A stretch of DNA of 39,417 bases from Bacilli bacterium (GCA_017470005.1 JAFUFH010000038.1:1-39417), one strand, 5' to 3'; numbered from the stretch's first letter, positions 6,891 through 14,550 are shown. The notes: generated by a model from the sequence alone, not told the origin. A program made the numbers and translations.

Positions 6891-8888
6891 TTACTCAACG
6901 TCGTTAACACTAATAACAGGGTTGATGATGAAGTAATAATTCTTCTGTGAATCTTGAGCGACGAAGAAAGCAACTTGTAAATTGTAACTTGTACCTTCAA
7001 TCTCCACGGCTAAGTTACCGATAACTCGCCAAGGATCATCCTCATTTGTAGGATCATATCCATCAATAATGGTGTATCCAGCCTCTTCTAATTTGCCTTG
7101 ATAAGTAGTAACAGCAGAATCGATAGCAGCAACAGATAAAGAACCAGATCCTAATTTATATTGGATTTGAGTAGTACCTTTTGCATCTGCATAAAGGCCA
7201 GCATTGTTGTAATATCCACCAAGAACAGGAACCAAATCTAAGACATCTTTTCCACCGACATTGGTTAAAGCTTGTTCGTAATTTGTCGAACCAGAAAGCA
7301 AGTCATCCCAAGTTAAATCGTCACCATTGAAAGCAAACATCTCAGCATCATACTCAGGATCACCGATATTGTAATAATAGATATCTAAGTAATCGTTGTA
7401 GTTGGCATCATAGAATTCCACAAAGACTTCACCCTCTTCCACGGTGATAGCAAGTTGAGTGAATTCCCATTCGTAGGAATAGCTGAAAGCAAGAGAGGTG
7501 AAATCAGCATCTAATCCAGGGATAGTAGCAAGAGCGGCTTCATAATCGAAGAGATAAGTTCCTTCTTCATCTTCGACTGGGGTGAAGAAGACAGAAGAGA
7601 TACCGAAACTAGTAAATTCCTCGGTAACTTTCGTGGTAGGAAGATCATTATAGTAGAAGGATCCACCAATGAAGGTATAATTCTGTTGATAAAGGGTTTC
7701 ATTGTATTCCATCAAAGTGAAACCAAAGCCATCTTCACTGCCCTCTTCATTATAGGTGAGACTGAAAACATGATTTCCTAATGCGAATTCTTCAGCCAAA
7801 GAATAAGGATAATAATCTTCTAAATCTTCATCGTATTCAAGCCACATGGCTTCAGCATTATAAACATTGTTTCTCAAAGAGGCTAAAGCAGCTTCCAATT
7901 CAGGAATGGTTTCGCCTTCCACTTTCTTCACTTCTTTCACTTGAACATCATCACCTAAAGCGACGACATCATACATGAAGGTCTGAGAGAAGGCGCCATA
8001 GAAATCATCTTCGGTAAAGCTATAAGCTTCTAATCCGACAATATTGAATCCATCGGTGATGAGAGTAATACGGTCTAAAGGATAATTTCCAATAGAAGCG
8101 TATAAGACGTTAGCGATCTTAGAGGTTAAATCATCATAATAAGCGATGACTTCTTCATCCTCTTCTTCGGGATCCATAACCCAAGTGAAGGCATAAAAAG
8201 TTTCTTCATCTAAATCATCTTCGAAGAATTCTTCGTCGGCTTCAAAGTCAGAGGCTTTAAAACCATCAAAGAGAGAAGCAAAACCAGTTTCCGCATAATC
8301 GAAATATTCATAAGTGTCGAAACTGAAAGGATGTTGTTCCGTTAGTTCGTTATCTAAGCCTAAAGAAACAAGAGCGGTCTTTCCTTCTTGTAAGCCATCC
8401 TCATCTTCAAAGGGAGTAGCTTCTCTATAATAACCTGTGTGATTTAAAGTTTCAGGGAAAATAGGATCTCCAGTTTCCTCATCTTCTTCCACATCGCCCC
8501 AGGCGAAGGATAAACCAACATTGTTTGCTTGGATAGAATATTGTTCTAACCAGCCCATTTCAAAATCTTCATAATAGGTGGAGACAATACCTTCAAAAGC
8601 GACACCAGCTTTCAACTGAGCAAACATTTCTTTGGTCAATTGGTCACTAGGTTCCGGTTCAGGAGTGGATTCTGGAGTAGTTTCTTCAGGGGTAGTATCT
8701 CCTGTTGTCGCATCAGGGGTTGTGTCTCCTGTGGTTTCAGGAGTAGTATCACTAGCACCAGTGTCAGTCGTAGCCGTATCTGCAGTAGTTGTACCAGGAT
8801 TGGTAGCAGTATTTGTCGTAGCTTCACCACCGCAAGAAGCAAGTAAGGCTAAGGCAAATAGAGAGGTTAATAATCTAGTCTTTTTCAT
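6891..8888 (-). CDS. Large acidic lipoprotein with Thr/Pro/Glu linker (copy 2)
   Basis: A 665-aa paralogue of the preceding lipoprotein. Its first 28 or so residues are the same (signal peptide, lipobox LLASC with C19, then GGEATTNTAT), followed by a Thr/Pro/Glu/Asp linker to about residue 80. The ATG at 8888 is chosen because AAAGGAGT lies 10 bases upstream; an in-frame ATG 42 bases earlier would put a charged stretch before the signal peptide and would overlap the promoter. The body is Asp/Glu/Tyr-rich with the blocks LPTTKVTEE, DDLTWDDL and GGYYNNAGLYA shared with copy 1. It lacks the extra C-terminal ISFTYDAE domain. Outer parts of the two bodies have diverged far more than the signal-peptide DNA, suggesting the 5' end has been homogenised. 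Function unknown; probably displayed on the cell surface. Confidence 0.85.
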   Translation of the reverse strand: MKKTRLLTSLFALALLASCGGEATTNTATNPGTTTADTATTDTGASDTTPETTGDTTPDATTGDTTPEETTPESTPEPEPSDQLTKEMFAQLKAGVAFEGIVSTYYEDFEMGWLEQYSIQANNVGLSFAWGDVEEDEETGDPIFPETLNHTGYYREATPFEDEDGLQEGKTALVSLGLDNELTEQHPFSFDTYEYFDYAETGFASLFDGFKASDFEADEEFFEDDLDEETFYAFTWVMDPEEEDEEVIAYYDDLTSKIANVLYASIGNYPLDRITLITDGFNIVGLEAYSFTEDDFYGAFSQTFMYDVVALGDDVQVKEVKKVEGETIPELEAALASLRNNVYNAEAMWLEYDEDLEDYYPYSLAEEFALGNHVFSLTYNEEGSEDGFGFTLMEYNETLYQQNYTFIGGSFYYNDLPTTKVTEEFTSFGISSVFFTPVEDEEGTYLFDYEAALATIPGLDADFTSLAFSYSYEWEFTQLAITVEEGEVFVEFYDANYNDYLDIYYYNIGDPEYDAEMFAFNGDDLTWDDLLSGSTNYEQALTNVGGKDVLDLVPVLGGYYNNAGLYADAKGTTQIQYKLGSGSLSVAAIDSAVTTYQGKLEEAGYTIIDGYDPTNEDDPWRVIGNLAVEIEGTSYNLQVAFFVAQDSQKNYYFIINPVISVNDVE

Positions 8889-9165
8889 AAGAATAAGGAC
8901 TCCTTTCGAATATATGGAAAAAATATACAAGAACTGAAAATAACTTACAAATCAAGTTGAAATGTAAATTTACGGTATTTATCCATTTTTTTGCCATATT
9001 TTAACAAATTTTACATAAAACTCTTATAAAAATGCAATTTTCTCATTTTTGAAAGCTCTTCCAAATTTTAGTAAAATGTAAGCAAAACAATCACTTTTCT
9101 TTTAAAAGTATTTAAATTTTAAATTTTTCAATCTTTTTTATAAAAAACAATTCGTTATATTGCAT
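8889..9165 (-). promoter_or_regulatory. Promoter and AT-rich spacer of lipoprotein copy 2
   Basis: On the minus strand a -35 TTGTAA (8950-8945), a 17-base spacer and a -10 TATATT (8927-8922) precede the shared leader with AAAGGAGT. The rest of the gap is very AT-rich and shows no gene. Confidence 0.55.
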
Positions 9166-9194
9166 TAAAAAAGGATGCCCACCATGGAGCATCC
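9166..9194 (-). terminator. Terminator of leuS
   Basis: GGATGC (9173-9178) pairs with GCATCC (9189-9194); read on the minus strand it is followed by TTTTTT. It lies just 3' of the leuS stop. Confidence 0.75.
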
Positions 9195-9201
9195 TGAATC
9201 T

Positions 9202-11616
9202 TTATTTCACAACGATAGAGACAATCTTGTTCTTGACGACGATGACTTTGACAATCGTCTTTCCTTCGGTGAAGTTTTTCACTTTTTCGGATGCGAGTGC
9301 CAATTGTTTCAGCTCTTCGATCTTGTCTTCAGAGGCATCTTTTTCAAAGTCAATGGTATCTCTGACTTTTCCGTTGACTTGAATGGCATAAGTGACCGGT
9401 TGATTGGATAGAGCGGCTTCATTGACCTTAGGCCAAGGGGTCTCTTCAATCATTCCCTTATTATTTAATAAGGTATAGAGCTCTTGTCCTAAATGGGGAA
9501 CCACAGGAGCCAATAATTGAGCGAGAGCTAACAAGATCTTCTTAGGTAATTTCTCGGCTTTGTAGAGTTCATTGACAAGAATCATAATTTGTGCAAGACC
9601 GGTGTTGAAGTGTAAGATTTCATAATCTTCCGTGCACTTCTTGATGGTGTAGTTATAGATGTATTCTAATTCTTTGACATCTTCATCCGTCCACTTGGCT
9701 TTGTAGGTATCTTCGCTATAGAGACGATAGACTCTATCTAAGAAGGTTTTCGCGCCTTTGGGGCCATCGGGAGACCAAGGCATCGATTGATCGACAGGGC
9801 CTTTAAACATCTCATAGAAACGAAGAGCATCCGCACCATATTCTTTGATGACATCATCAGGAGAGACGGCATTTCCGGCACTCTTAGACATCTTTTGACC
9901 ATCCGCACCTAAGATGAGGCCTTGGTGGAAGAGTTTTTGGAAAGGTTCACTGGATTTAAAGATTCCTTCATCGTGGAGGAATTTGTGCCAGAAACGAGCG
10001 TAAAGCAAGTGTAAGACCGCGTGTTCTGCCCCACCGACATACACATCGACAGGAAGCCAGTGATCGAGAAGTTCTTTTTCACCGATGGCATTCTCATTGT
10101 GGGGATCGATATAACGAGCATAATACCAAGAAGAACCTGCCCATTGAGGCATGGTGTTGGTTTCTCTTTCTAATTTCTTTCCATCCACATTGACATATAA
10201 CCAAGCTTTAGGAGCCTTAGAGAGAGGAGGTCTACCATCTCCTGTGGGTTTATAATCTTCCATCTCAGGAAGCTTTAAAGGAAGATCCTGATAGGGGACA
10301 GGATAAGTGTTTCCCTCTTCATCGTGTAAGATGGGAATCGGTTCACCCCAATATCTTTGACGAGAGAAGAGCCAGTCTCTCAATTTGTAATTGATTTGAT
10401 ATCTACCTTTATTCAATTCGATCAATTTATCGGTGATGGCTTTCTTTGCTTCTTCATTGTGCATGCCATTGATGAAGGAAGAATTGATGTGAACACCAAC
10501 TTCTTCAAAAGCAGCAGTAGAGACATCGCCTTCGATGACTTGAATCATTTCTAAGCCATGTTTCTTAGCAAAGTCATAGTCTCTTTGATCGTGACAAGGA
10601 ACGGCCATGACAGCTCCACTTCCATAAGTGGCTAAAACATAGTCACCGATATAAATAGGAACTTTCTTACCATTGATGGGGTTGATGGCATAAGATCCGA
10701 TGAAGACACCGGTCTTTTCTTTAGAGGCATCCGTACGGTCTAAATCGGACTTAGAAGCAACGATTTTTTGATATTCTTCCACAGCCTTCTCTTGTTCTTT
10801 GGTGGTGAGTTTTTTCACCAAAGGATGTTCAGGAGCTAAGACGACATAGGTGCAACCAAAGAGTGTGTCTGCACGAGTGGTGAAGACTTCAATATTTTCT
10901 TCGTGATCCACGACAGAGAAGATACAAACGGTTCCTTTAGATTTACCGATCCAGTTTTTCTGCATGGTGAGAGTGGAAGCGGGCCAATCGATGGTATTTA
11001 AGCCATCGAGAAGCTTTTCGGCATAAGCGGTGATCTTTAAGACCCATTGTTTCATCGGTCTTCTTTCAACAGGGAAACCACCTCTTTCACTCTTGCCATC
11101 GATGACTTCCTCATTGGCTAAGACGGTACCTAAAGCGGGGCACCAGTTGACCAAACGATAATCTTCGTATGCCAATCCTTTTTCATAGAGGCGAAGGAAG
11201 ATATCTTGCGTCCATTTATAATAAGAAGGGTCCGTGGTTTTCACTTCACGATTCCAATCGTAAGAGAAACCAAGTCTCTTCAACTGTCTTCTGAAATTAT
11301 CGATGTTTTGGTCGGTGTAAATTGCTGGATTCTGGTTGTTTTTGATGGCAAATTGCTCAGCAGGAAGACCAAAGGCATCATATCCGATAGGATGTAAGAC
11401 ATTATATCCTTGGGCTCTCTTCATTCTAGAGAGAGCATCGGTAGCGGTATACCCTTCCACGTGGCCCACATGAAGACCGACAGCAGAGGGATAAGGGAAC
11501 ATATCTAACACATAAAATTTCGGTTTGGAAAAATCGCGAATATTTGTGGCGTAAGTATCGTTTTCTTCCCACTCTTTTTCCCATTTACGTTCTATAGCTT
11601 CAAAATCATAGCCCAT
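9202..11616 (-). CDS. leuS: Leucyl-tRNA synthetase
   Basis: Class I aminoacyl-tRNA synthetase that charges tRNA-Leu in the cytoplasm. HVGH at residues 49-52 is the HIGH signature and KMSKS at 575-579 the second ATP-binding signature, with the editing (CP1) domain and its TRADTLFG stretch between them and the anticodon-binding domain after. At 804 aa it has the full bacterial length. The ATG at 11616 is set by TAGGAGG seven bases upstream and by the family start (MGYDFEAIERKWEKEW). Open reading continues upstream but is AT-rich promoter DNA. The gene has its own promoter and terminator and diverges from rpsD. No T-box-like leader is visible because only about 20 bases separate the likely start site from the ATG. 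Confidence 0.97.
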   Translation of the reverse strand: MGYDFEAIERKWEKEWEENDTYATNIRDFSKPKFYVLDMFPYPSAVGLHVGHVEGYTATDALSRMKRAQGYNVLHPIGYDAFGLPAEQFAIKNNQNPAIYTDQNIDNFRRQLKRLGFSYDWNREVKTTDPSYYKWTQDIFLRLYEKGLAYEDYRLVNWCPALGTVLANEEVIDGKSERGGFPVERRPMKQWVLKITAYAEKLLDGLNTIDWPASTLTMQKNWIGKSKGTVCIFSVVDHEENIEVFTTRADTLFGCTYVVLAPEHPLVKKLTTKEQEKAVEEYQKIVASKSDLDRTDASKEKTGVFIGSYAINPINGKKVPIYIGDYVLATYGSGAVMAVPCHDQRDYDFAKKHGLEMIQVIEGDVSTAAFEEVGVHINSSFINGMHNEEAKKAITDKLIELNKGRYQINYKLRDWLFSRQRYWGEPIPILHDEEGNTYPVPYQDLPLKLPEMEDYKPTGDGRPPLSKAPKAWLYVNVDGKKLERETNTMPQWAGSSWYYARYIDPHNENAIGEKELLDHWLPVDVYVGGAEHAVLHLLYARFWHKFLHDEGIFKSSEPFQKLFHQGLILGADGQKMSKSAGNAVSPDDVIKEYGADALRFYEMFKGPVDQSMPWSPDGPKGAKTFLDRVYRLYSEDTYKAKWTDEDVKELEYIYNYTIKKCTEDYEILHFNTGLAQIMILVNELYKAEKLPKKILLALAQLLAPVVPHLGQELYTLLNNKGMIEETPWPKVNEAALSNQPVTYAIQVNGKVRDTIDFEKDASEDKIEELKQLALASEKVKNFTEGKTIVKVIVVKNKIVSIVVK

Positions 11617-11644
11617 AGAAAAACCTCCTAAAATAACTTTTGAT

Positions 11645-11673
11645 ATTATACTTTTCTTTCTCTCTATAAACAA
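11645..11673 (-). promoter_or_regulatory. leuS promoter
   Basis: On the minus strand TTGTTT (11673-11668), a 17-base spacer and TATAAT (11650-11645) precede the leuS ribosome site AGGAGG. The predicted leader is short. Confidence 0.65.
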
Positions 11674-11765
11674 CCAAAGGAATGTGTTTTTTTCTTCTTT
11701 TCCCCTTAAGGGGAAGCAAAAAAGAGAAAAAGAAGAAAAAAGAGGAGAATTATGAAATAATTTTC

Positions 11766-11794
11766 TTGAATGTGAGAAAGGGTTTTGATATAGT
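11766..11794 (+). promoter_or_regulatory. rpsD promoter
   Basis: TTGAAT (11766-11771), a 17-base spacer and TATAGT (11789-11794), with TG one base before the -10, give a start near 11801. Confidence 0.65.
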
Positions 11795-11800
11795 ATTATC

Positions 11801-11941
11801 CGCATGCGTAGCACGCAAGTAGTTATCTGGCCGATGACGCCCTCGAAAGTAGCCTAGCTATAAAGGTGAACGACGCTCATCCGAGATAAATGGACTTACG
11901 CTCTTATCGTTATGCTCGTAACGGAAAGGAGAAATTTTAAC
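11801..11941 (+). promoter_or_regulatory. Structured rpsD leader, probable S4 autoregulatory RNA
   Basis: The roughly 141-base leader is GC-richer than the surrounding spacers and folds well. TTATCT near 11824 can pair with GAGATAA near 11882. ACGCAAGTA can pair with the later ACTTACGC as a long-range or pseudoknot-like contact. CGTTA/TAACG forms a hairpin immediately before the AAAGGAG ribosome site. Bacilli are known to autoregulate rpsD through S4 binding to such a leader. Position and structure fit, but I cannot match it to the published consensus by eye. Confidence 0.55.
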
Positions 11942-12553
11942 ATGTCACGTTACACTGGACCTGTTTGGAGACAATCCAGACGTTTAGGTTATTCTGTCTT
12001 AGGCACTGGAAAAGAACTTTCTAAGCGCCAAAGTGTCCCTGGTCAACACGGAGATGCTCGTCCCAAAAAGAAAACTGAATATGGAACTCAGTTAGCTGAA
12101 AAGCAGAAACTCAGATTCACATACGGTTTATCTGAAAAGCAGTTCAGAAGATTCTTCATCACTGCTAAGGCGGACAAGAGCAAATCTACTGGCCTAGCCC
12201 TCCTCCAATTATTGGAATCTAGATTAGACAATCTTGTCTACAGAATGGGCTTTGCTTCTACCAGAAGACAAGCTAGACAACTTGTCAATCATGGTCATGT
12301 CACTGTCAACGGCAAGAAGGTCGATATTCCTTCTTATGTCGTCTCCATCAACGATGTGATCTCCTTCAAGGAAGCTTCTCTCAACCTCAAGGTTGTCAGA
12401 GAATCTATCGATAGAAAGCCTTCTATTCCCGCTTATGTCACTGTCGATGTGAACAAGCTTGAAGGCACCTATGTCCGCTTCCCTGAAAGAAGTGAATTGA
12501 CTGCTGAAATCGATGAAGCACAGGTCATCGAATTCTACAACAGAAAACTTTAA
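11942..12553 (+). CDS. rpsD: 30S ribosomal protein S4
   Basis: Primary 16S-binding protein of the small subunit and usually a translational autoregulator. The N-terminal domain begins MSRYTGPVWRQSRRLG and lacks the zinc-binding cysteines found in some S4 proteins (C-minus form). The S4 RNA-binding domain covers roughly residues 93-155 (SRLDNLVYRMGFASTRRQAR, then NHGHVTVNGKKVDIPSY). At 203 aa it has the standard length. ATG 11942 follows AAAGGAG. An upstream in-frame ATG at 11912 would lie inside the leader hairpin and is not used. It is a single-gene unit followed by a hairpin and then tRNA-His, the usual solitary rpsD arrangement in Firmicutes. Confidence 0.98.
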   Translation: MSRYTGPVWRQSRRLGYSVLGTGKELSKRQSVPGQHGDARPKKKTEYGTQLAEKQKLRFTYGLSEKQFRRFFITAKADKSKSTGLALLQLLESRLDNLVYRMGFASTRRQARQLVNHGHVTVNGKKVDIPSYVVSINDVISFKEASLNLKVVRESIDRKPSIPAYVTVDVNKLEGTYVRFPERSELTAEIDEAQVIEFYNRKL

Positions 12554-12565
12554 TCCGTCCAAATT

Positions 12566-12588
12566 GCCTGCAATTCTCCATTGCAGGC
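12566..12588 (+). terminator. Hairpin between rpsD and tRNA-His
   Basis: GCCTGCAA (12566-12573) pairs with TTGCAGGC (12581-12588), followed by only TTACCT. The poor T-run allows read-through, and I see no convincing separate promoter for the tRNA six bases downstream. This may be a processing or attenuating hairpin rather than a full stop. Confidence 0.6.
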
Positions 12589-12594
12589 TTACCT

Positions 12595-12671
12595 GGTGGC
12601 TATGGTGAAGGGGTTAACACAAGCGGCTGTGAACCGCTCATGCATGGGTTCGAATCCCACTAGCCACCCCA
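12595..12671 (+). tRNA. tRNA-His (GTG)
   Basis: The cloverleaf is clear: acceptor GTGGCTA/TAGCCAC with the extra 5' G (12595) opposite C73 that is diagnostic for tRNA-His, anticodon stem AGCGG/CCGCT with loop CTGTGAA (anticodon GTG), T-loop TTCGAAT and encoded CCA. The outermost T-stem pair is A-C. It lies directly behind rpsD and is followed by its own terminator. Confidence 0.96.
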
Positions 12672-12685
12672 TTCTCAATGAAAAC

Positions 12686-12719
12686 ACGACATTCAGATTG
12701 TATCGGGATGTCGTTTTTT
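12686..12719 (+). terminator. Terminator of the rpsD/tRNA-His unit
   Basis: ACGACAT (12686-12692) pairs with ATGTCGT (12708-12714), followed by TTTTTC. It overlaps an in-frame upstream ATG (12678) of the next gene, which argues against using that start. Confidence 0.8.
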
Positions 12720-12735
12720 CTTTCTTTGTTTTATA

Positions 12736-12764
12736 TTGATAAAATGTCGGTCAACCGATATAAT
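12736..12764 (+). promoter_or_regulatory. Strong promoter of the toxin-antitoxin pair, predicted leaderless
   Basis: TTGATA (12736-12741), exactly 17 bases, then TATAAT (12759-12764). The expected +1 coincides with the A of ATG 12771, so the antitoxin mRNA should have no 5' leader. The sequence around it (GTCGGTCAACCGATATAATATAG) includes the short inverted repeat TCGGT/ACCGA over the spacer, a plausible operator for the encoded HTH protein. Confidence 0.7.
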
Positions 12765-12770
12765 ATAGTC

Positions 12771-13160
12771 ATGACATTCTTAGATTTACTTTCAGAGAAG
12801 AAAACTACCGTATATTCATTATCTTTAGATAGTGGAGTGCCTAGAACAACTTTAACAGATATCGCTTCTGGTAAAGCTGATATTTTAGAATGTTCTGGAA
12901 AAACACTATTGGCAATTTCAAAAACTCTTAATGTTTCTATTGAATATCTTCTTTCCTTAGAAAGAGAAGAAGCTAAAACAGTTTTGCCAGGTTTTTTAAT
13001 TGAATCAATAAATGATTACCGTAAAGCCATTCGTAAAGATAGCACTCTTATTGATTGTTATAGTGATCAACTTAATAGCTCAATAAATGTTGCAGAAGTA
13101 GAGAATCTAATCTCTAAAGAACAAGCTGATAGATTGCGTATGAGGTATTTTTGGAGGTAG
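12771..13160 (+). CDS. XRE-type HTH protein, probable antitoxin of a HipA-like kinase
   Basis: A 129-aa protein with an N-terminal helix-turn-helix of the Cro/C1 (XRE) type: VYSLSLDSGVPRTTLTDIASG contains the two helices, followed by LLAISKTLNVSIEYLLSL typical of the fold's last helices. The remaining C-terminal part (about residues 65-129) is helical and may bind the partner kinase. The start is placed at 12771 because a perfect promoter ends six bases upstream and the earlier in-frame ATG lies in the tRNA terminator. The downstream kinase begins 5 bases after this gene, its GGAGG site lying within this gene's last codons. Role as DNA-binding antitoxin and autorepressor is inferred from the pairing. 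Confidence 0.75.
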   Translation: MTFLDLLSEKKTTVYSLSLDSGVPRTTLTDIASGKADILECSGKTLLAISKTLNVSIEYLLSLEREEAKTVLPGFLIESINDYRKAIRKDSTLIDCYSDQLNSSINVAEVENLISKEQADRLRMRYFWR

Positions 13161-13165
13161 TAGAC

Positions 13166-14038
13166 ATGATAGACTTTACAAATTTACCTACTAGAAAAAA
13201 AGCTTATGGAGGCGCAAATGGAAATAAACTTAGTGTCATCTATAATGATGAATTATATATGTTAAAGCTTCCTATGCATGCTTTAAGAAACCCAAATCTT
13301 TCATATACTAATAGTTGTACATCAGAATATCTTGGCTGTCATATTTTTAATATGCTTGGAGTAAAGGCACAAGATACATTATTAGGAACTTATAAATATC
13401 ATGATAAAGTCAGAACAGTTGTGGCTTGTAAAGATTTTACTGCTCCAGGAGTTGTTATATTAGATTTTGCTTCTGTTAAAAACCAAATTATTGATTCGGC
13501 TTCTAATGGATATGGAACGGAATTAACAGATATTTTGGAAACAATTGAAAAACAGACAGTGGTTGATAGCAAAGAATTAAAAGAACATTTTTGGGATATG
13601 TTTGTTATAGATGCTTTTATCGGCAATTGGGATAGGCATAACGGAAACTGGGGCTTTTTATATAATCAAGAAACAGACAATATGGAAATAGCGCCAATTT
13701 TTGATTGTGGTTCATCGCTATTCCCACAAATAGATGATGATCTAATTAAAAAAGTGATTTCATCAAAAGCTGAAATGAATGCTCGTGTTTATGATATCCC
13801 AACATCTTCTATATTAATCAACGGAAAAAGAGCTAATTATTTTAAAGTTATTACTTCACTCGAATATAAAGACTGTAATGCAGCAATTAAAAGAATTGTT
13901 CCTAGAATCAATTTAGAAAAAATAAATGATTTGATTGATAATGTCGAAGAACTAAGTCAATTACAAAGAGATTTTCTTAAGAAAATTTTAAAATTAAGAA
14001 AGGAAATACTCTTAGATTCTGCATTTAAAAAACTATAA
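13166..14038 (+). CDS. HipA/CtkA-like protein kinase, probable toxin
   Basis: A 290-aa protein resembling the kinase core of HipA and the compact CtkA-type kinases. Visible motifs are the glycine-rich loop GGANGNK (15-21), a candidate ATP lysine K34 in MLKLP, the catalytic loop GNWDRHNGN (153-161, D156 and N161) and the metal-binding aspartate D180 in IFDCG. It lacks the separate N-terminal domain of full-length HipA. ATG 13166 follows GGAGG by 9 bases; translation is probably coupled to the upstream HTH gene. Codon use is richer in AAA, ATA and TTA than adjacent genes, suggesting horizontal transfer. HipA-type kinases act on proteins such as glutamyl- or tryptophanyl-tRNA synthetase; the target here is unknown. 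All key residues are present, so activity is likely. Confidence 0.75.
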   Translation: MIDFTNLPTRKKAYGGANGNKLSVIYNDELYMLKLPMHALRNPNLSYTNSCTSEYLGCHIFNMLGVKAQDTLLGTYKYHDKVRTVVACKDFTAPGVVILDFASVKNQIIDSASNGYGTELTDILETIEKQTVVDSKELKEHFWDMFVIDAFIGNWDRHNGNWGFLYNQETDNMEIAPIFDCGSSLFPQIDDDLIKKVISSKAEMNARVYDIPTSSILINGKRANYFKVITSLEYKDCNAAIKRIVPRINLEKINDLIDNVEELSQLQRDFLKKILKLRKEILLDSAFKKL

Positions 14039-14128
14039 GATATACTAAGGATTATCCATTTTCTGAGTTCGATTGACATTTTTTACCCATTTTTGAGTAG
14101 TGATCGTTTATTGTGAAGAAACATGCGG

Positions 14129-14154
14129 AATACGCGTTAAATCACGTATTTTTT
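14129..14154 (+). terminator. Terminator behind the kinase gene
   Basis: AATACGCG (14129-14136) pairs with CACGTATT (14143-14150) with one mismatch, then TTTTTG. The segment GGAATACGCG and the tail match the second hairpin at 14348. Confidence 0.6.
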
Positions 14155-14347
14155 GTTTATAACCTTTTTGATAAAAAAGATACCTCTAGAAATGTCATCA
14201 CCCATATAAATATAATTGACTTTTTAATAAAAAAAGTTACTTTAATGTTTTCATAGTTTTCGTTTGAACTTTAACAAAAAAGCAAAAATTCAAATGATAA
14301 ATATGCATTGGGTCAATCGCTCAGGGACATTCATTGAAAACACGAGG

Positions 14348-14374
14348 AATACGCGATAAAACGCGTATTTTTTC
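14348..14374 (+). terminator. Second, paralogous terminator hairpin
   Basis: AATACGCG (14348-14355) pairs perfectly with CGCGTATT (14362-14369), followed by TTTTTC. It is preceded by TGAAAACACGA (14335-14345), the same 11 bases found at 12679-12689 just after tRNA-His. Confidence 0.65.
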
Positions 14375-14409
14375 TTTATTTATTGCTTTTTTGTTAAAAA
14401 TTTAGGTTC

Positions 14410-14469
14410 GACTTATTAAATCTGAATGTGAACAACACTTGTGTCGGTTCGAATATGCATAGATAAGTC
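14410..14469 (+). pseudogene. Possible decayed tRNA-His remnant
   Basis: GACTTAT (14410-14416) can pair with ATAAGTC (14463-14469) as an acceptor stem. Inside are GTGAAC and GGTTCGAAT separated by 12 bases, exactly as in the intact tRNA-His (12629-12634 and 12647-12655). About 15 bases corresponding to the D-arm are missing, and the stems of the other arms do not pair. It is too degenerate to function and chance cannot be excluded. Confidence 0.35.
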
Positions 14470-14520
14470 CTTTGCTAGCGGAGTAAGTGATACCTAGCTA
14501 TATAAGATGGCCGGTAATGG

Positions 14521-14550
14521 AATCGTTGTGAATGTTCTCACAGCGATTTT
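14521..14550 (+). terminator. Orphan 11-bp hairpin
   Basis: AATCGTTGTGA (14521-14531) pairs with TCACAGCGATT (14538-14548) with one G-U, then TT and ATT. It looks like a terminator, but no gene precedes it, so it may end a small RNA or be a relic. Confidence 0.5.

Noticed and set aside
8632-8937. Plus-strand frame rich in Val/Ser/Gly opposite the Thr-rich linker
   Set aside because: It is the reverse reading of the repetitive linker codons, not an independent gene.
11616-11760. A T-box leader before leuS
   Set aside because: The likely promoter lies about 30 bases before the ATG, leaving no room for a T-box, and no T-box core sequence was seen.
11617-11814. N-terminal extension of leuS
   Set aside because: The extension covers the leuS promoter and ribosome site, has low-complexity composition, and is absent from the LeuS family.
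12678-12770. Upstream start of the HTH antitoxin gene
   Set aside because: The extra codons lie in the tRNA-His terminator and over a textbook promoter; the ATG at 12771 fits promoter and domain start.
13166-14038. Abi/retron-type defence gene instead of a HipA-like kinase
   Set aside because: The DRH catalytic loop, glycine loop and FDCG motif are specific to the HipA-type kinase fold; there are no reverse transcriptase or nuclease motifs.
14303-14469. A functional second tRNA gene in the intergenic region
   Set aside because: The D-arm is missing and the anticodon and T stems do not pair; at best it is a remnant.
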